A stretch of DNA of 56,004 bases from assembly GCA_046259385.1 (NCBI GenBank), contig JBJYWI010000143.1:1-56004 (forward strand), given 5' to 3'. Position 1 is the stretch's first letter, and each line of letters begins with the position of its first letter. The notes below the pieces were generated by a model. The model made no database searches and had not been told where the DNA came from. It saw only the letters and a list, made by a program, of their open reading frames with translations. The DNA is from CAVWDI01 sp046259385 (GTDB taxonomy: Bacteria > Chloroflexota > Anaerolineae > Anaerolineales > UBA4823). Shown piece after piece: positions 53,585 to 56,004 of this stretch. The position numbers and the translations under genes are program-made.

Positions 53585-54094
53585 TTACTCTTCCAACAGG
53601 CTGTTATTAACTTTAACCTTCTTAATTCCCTGCTTGTCCACTTCTTGATACATTTCCTGTACAGTTCTTCCAGTTGCGGGATGGCAAAAATCTGGAGCTA
53701 TTTCCATAAGTGGAACTAATACAAAAGCTCTTTTCTCTATTTGCGGGTGAGGGATCGATAACCTCGGGTAATTAATTACCAGTTGGTTATAGAAGAGAAT
53801 GTCTATATCGATAAGCCTGGGCCCATATAAAAATGAAGTTTCCCGTCCCATTTCTTGTTCAATCCTCTTAAGAAAACTTAATAACTCCAATGGTTTTAAT
53901 TTAGTAGCGCATTTTAATACCTGGTTTAGAAATTCTGGTTGATCGTGGTATCCCCAGGGTGCTGTCTCATAGATGCTGGAGTATTGTTGCACAACCATTT
54001 CAGCTTCTATTGATAGCGATGCTTTTCTCAGATTCTCCAGGCGATCCCCAAGGTTACTACCCAACCCCAAAAAAACATTCCTAATCATAATCAA
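53585..54094 (-). CDS. folK: 2-amino-4-hydroxy-6-hydroxymethyldihydropteridine pyrophosphokinase
   Basis: The 169-residue enzyme pyrophosphorylates the pterin just before the FolP step. Motifs are VFLGLGSNLGDRLENLRKA at the N-terminus, YETAPWGYHDQPEFLNQVLK, LKRIEQEMGR, YGPRLIDIDILFYNQ and IPHPQIEKRAFVLVPLMEI. The length is normal. ATG 54088 (MIRNVFLGLGS) is an equally likely start. It is the first gene of the folK / STAS-like / folP / acnA group. folB is not fused or adjacent. Confidence 0.96.
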   Translation of the reverse strand: MIMIRNVFLGLGSNLGDRLENLRKASLSIEAEMVVQQYSSIYETAPWGYHDQPEFLNQVLKCATKLKPLELLSFLKRIEQEMGRETSFLYGPRLIDIDILFYNQLVINYPRLSIPHPQIEKRAFVLVPLMEIAPDFCHPATGRTVQEMYQEVDKQGIKKVKVNNSLLEE

Positions 54095-54159
54095 TTATTC
54101 CTAGCATAACATACAAAAAACCTAATCATGAATTTTCAACTTATTTTAGAAGGTTCCAA

Positions 54160-54188
54160 TTGCCAAGCAAAAATTATAAGGCTACAAT
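54160..54188 (+). promoter_or_regulatory. Sigma-70-type promoter of the GH1 gene
   Basis: TTGCCA and TACAAT are separated by 17 bases. The -10 box ends 30 bases before ATG 54219. Confidence 0.62.
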
Positions 54189-54218
54189 TGGGGACTGGGA
54201 TTAATTCAGGTACAAATT

Positions 54219-55547
54219 ATGATAAAGGCAAAATACTCATTTCCACGCGGTTTCTTATGGGGCACATCGACATCCTCCCATCAGGTAGAAGGAAATAATA
54301 CAAACAATAACTGGTGGACATGGGAAAATGAACCTGGAAGGATTCAGAACAATGATAAATCTGGTCTTGCCTGCGATTGGTGGGGAGGGCGTTGGAAAGA
54401 GGACTTAGACCGCGCTGCTGAGTCAGGGCAGAATGCACATCGGCTGTCAATTGAGTGGAGTCGGGTACAGCCCGCTCCAGACCGGTGGGATGAAATGGCT
54501 CTTGATTATTACCGGGAGATTATCCGAGGTGTGATCGATAGAAATTTATTTCCTCTTGTGGCACTCCATCACTTCAGTGACCCAATCTGGCTGCAGGAAA
54601 GCGGTGGCTGGGAGAGTGAATCGTCCGTAGCTTTATTTATAAAGTATACAAATAAAATTGTTGATTCCCTGAAAGAATACGTGAATATGTGGATCACAAT
54701 TAATGAGCCGAATGTGCTGGCAGCAAGCAGCTATTTATATGGTCTGTTTCCACCGGGTAAAACCAATCTGATGTCCTTTTACAGAGTAATGCGAAATCTA
54801 CAGGAAGCCCATGCAGGTGCCTATCATGAAATTCACAAATTGCAACCTGATTCTCGGGTTGGTCCGTCAATTCATTACCGTGCATTCAAATCAAAAAATT
54901 CCTGGTCCCCCTTTGATAGAACGTTGGTGAAAATATTTGATACATCGTTTAATAATTTCTTCCCGCGCACTTTCAACCAGGGATATTTCAGTTTGCCTTT
55001 AAATAAAAATCAAATAAAAAAACTGAAAAAAACACAGGACTTCCTGGCTGTTGATTACTTCACCCGTGAATTTATTTCCTTTAAACCTTTAGGATATAAA
55101 ACCCAATTCTATACAAGTTCATTTTCACATGATGATGAATTGAGCGATTCCGGAATGATCGCCAATGTACCAGAATTTCTCTTTAACGCGATTAAATGGG
55201 GAAAACAATTTGGAGTCCCAATTATCATATCCGGCAATGGAATCGATAATCAAAACGATAATCTACGCCGTAGGTATTTAATTCAGCATATCCGCCAGCT
55301 ATGGAAAGCAGTAAATTTCAACTACCCGGTCAAAGGTTATTTTCACTGGACTTTAGTCGACAATTTCGAATGGGGAGCCGGTTGGAGATCCCGATTTGGA
55401 CTTTGGGAATTAAATCGTGAATCTCAAACGCGCACAAAGCGGTTGAGCGCCGATTTATACGCCGAGATTTGTAAAGAAAACTGCCTCTCTTCTGAAATGG
55501 TAGCAAAATATGCCCCCGATATCTTTTCAGAATTGTTTCCCGGTTGA
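54219..55547 (+). CDS. Glycoside hydrolase family 1 homologue lacking the nucleophile
   Basis: This 442-residue protein is a full-length GH1 barrel. It retains the substrate-binding Gln in TSSHQVEGNN, the helix NAHRLSIEWSRVQP, the His-Phe of LVALHHFSDPIWL, the acid/base Glu163 in WITINEPNV, and the aglycone-site FHWTLVDNFEWGAGWRSRFG. The expected nucleophile motif (I/V)TENG is changed to IISGNGIDNQNDNLR, with GGC (Gly) at residue 339, base 55233. Without that glutamate, normal retaining hydrolysis should fail. The fold, and the rest of the active site, look conserved. It has its own promoter and no sugar transporter neighbour. It could be a sugar-binding protein or a transglycosidase-like enzyme. 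Confidence 0.9.
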   Translation: MIKAKYSFPRGFLWGTSTSSHQVEGNNTNNNWWTWENEPGRIQNNDKSGLACDWWGGRWKEDLDRAAESGQNAHRLSIEWSRVQPAPDRWDEMALDYYREIIRGVIDRNLFPLVALHHFSDPIWLQESGGWESESSVALFIKYTNKIVDSLKEYVNMWITINEPNVLAASSYLYGLFPPGKTNLMSFYRVMRNLQEAHAGAYHEIHKLQPDSRVGPSIHYRAFKSKNSWSPFDRTLVKIFDTSFNNFFPRTFNQGYFSLPLNKNQIKKLKKTQDFLAVDYFTREFISFKPLGYKTQFYTSSFSHDDELSDSGMIANVPEFLFNAIKWGKQFGVPIIISGNGIDNQNDNLRRRYLIQHIRQLWKAVNFNYPVKGYFHWTLVDNFEWGAGWRSRFGLWELNRESQTRTKRLSADLYAEICKENCLSSEMVAKYAPDIFSELFPG

Positions 55548-55654
55548 CATGCTTGATTTGAAAATGATCGAATTGTTAATCACTTAGAAAAGTAAATACC
55601 CCCAACAATTACCTATTAATTGAAGTAGTGCCATAGATATCCTCTTCTTGTAAG

Positions 55655-55683
55655 TTATAGAAGTTACCCGGTTGTAGTATAAT
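55655..55683 (+). promoter_or_regulatory. Promoter candidate for tRNA-Ser
   Basis: A perfect TATAAT at 55678-55683 lies 37 bases before the tRNA. The box 17 bases upstream, TTATAG, is a weak -35. Confidence 0.45.
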
Positions 55684-55719
55684 TTTTCCTCCGGGGAAAT
55701 CAATTAAATATTCTTATTC

Positions 55720-55806
55720 GGAGAGGTTGCGTAGTCTGGCCTAACGCGCGCGCCTGGAGAGCGCGTGAGCCGCAAGGCTCCGTGGGTTCGAATCCCACCC
55801 TCTCCG
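55720..55806 (+). tRNA. tRNA-Ser (anticodon GGA)
   Basis: The 87-base gene has acceptor stem GGAGAGG with CCTCTCC, anticodon loop CTGGAGA (GGA), and the long variable arm expected of class II tRNAs (GAGCCGCAAGGCTC). The T arm is GTGGGTTCGAATCCCAC. The discriminator is G and CCA is not encoded. Confidence 0.96.
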
Positions 55807-56004
55807 CTGTTATTTAATGGGGAAAAAAGCCCTTAGTAAATTAACGAAATTTGAATATTGAATGTTTCTATATCTCATAACTTTTAGGAAGTTGTGCGCG
55901 TTAGCACTTTAAACTCGATATTGATAATTAATTTGACATTCAACAATATAATTACGAAAGCTACCACGATTGGGAGTAAACATTCTGCTCACAAACCACA
56001 GAAG

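Noticed and set aside
1..56004. CRISPR arrays, insertion sequences, prophage or attachment sites
   Set aside because: I saw no regular direct repeats with spacers, no transposase or integrase, and no phage structural genes. The tRNA genes lack duplicated 3' ends nearby.

Overview
The window looks like a chromosomal segment of a Chloroflexota bacterium, most likely from the Anaerolineae or a related heterotrophic lineage. This is inferred from gene content: many lipoproteins with Gln/Thr/Pro-rich linkers, tandem DUF3048 lipoproteins, a DUF58/MoxR/DUF4129 block, CARDB-WD40 surface proteins and F420 genes. It cannot be proved without a marker-gene tree. Base composition is moderately AT-rich and even. 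I see no phage, insertion sequence or CRISPR array.

Layout. 1-3.3 kb (minus): a DUF4129 / membrane protein / MoxR ATPase / DUF58 operon, cut by the window edge. 3.5-5.7 kb (plus): two tandem paralogous lipoproteins. 5.9-7.1 kb: a decay zone with a hisG remnant holding two in-frame stops and a membrane-protein gene interrupted by TAG. 7.3-8.7 kb: a class III aminotransferase. 8.7-17.8 kb (minus): a six-gene unit made of a thioesterase, a molybdenum hydroxylase (FAD subunit plus fused FeS-Mo subunit), a CBS-type pyrophosphatase, an orphan FAD-FeS fusion and a 578-residue protein with nucleoside-phosphorylase-like motifs. 17.9-20.1 kb: glmS behind a glmS ribozyme. 20.2-30.4 kb (minus): a nine-gene run joining a second molybdenum hydroxylase, a Nudix hydrolase and an SsnA-type amidohydrolase to coenzyme F420 genes (npdG, cofE, cofD, cofC) and an F420/flavin LLM oxidoreductase. 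30.7-34.6 kb (plus): M20 peptidase, DUF1385 and CARDB-WD40 lipoprotein. 34.6-38.9 kb: YjbQ, glutamine synthetase, a selenocysteine tRNA, an M50 protease and an FmdB zinc ribbon. 38.9-43.9 kb: tRNA-Asn, then a TPP riboswitch driving thiamine pyrophosphokinase and a thiamine-type ABC importer. 44-49.3 kb: membrane proteins and two DUF3048 lipoproteins. 49.3-54.1 kb (minus): folK / STAS-like / folP / aconitase. 54.2-55.8 kb: a GH1 glycosidase homologue whose catalytic nucleophile is replaced by glycine, then tRNA-Ser.

How it may work together. The 8.7-30.4 kb region reads as N-heterocycle (probably purine-type) catabolism: two complete molybdenum hydroxylases, a deaminase-like amidohydrolase, a phosphorylase-like protein and a PPase. 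The second hydroxylase sits in one apparent transcription unit with F420 synthesis. SsnA together with the FeS-Mo fusion and FAD subunit is the arrangement associated with selenium-dependent molybdenum hydroxylases, and a tRNA-Sec 7 kb away shows that the genome handles selenium. Three RNA controls are visible: the glmS ribozyme, the TPP riboswitch, and a hairpin that overlaps both a terminator T-run and the thiN ribosome binding site.
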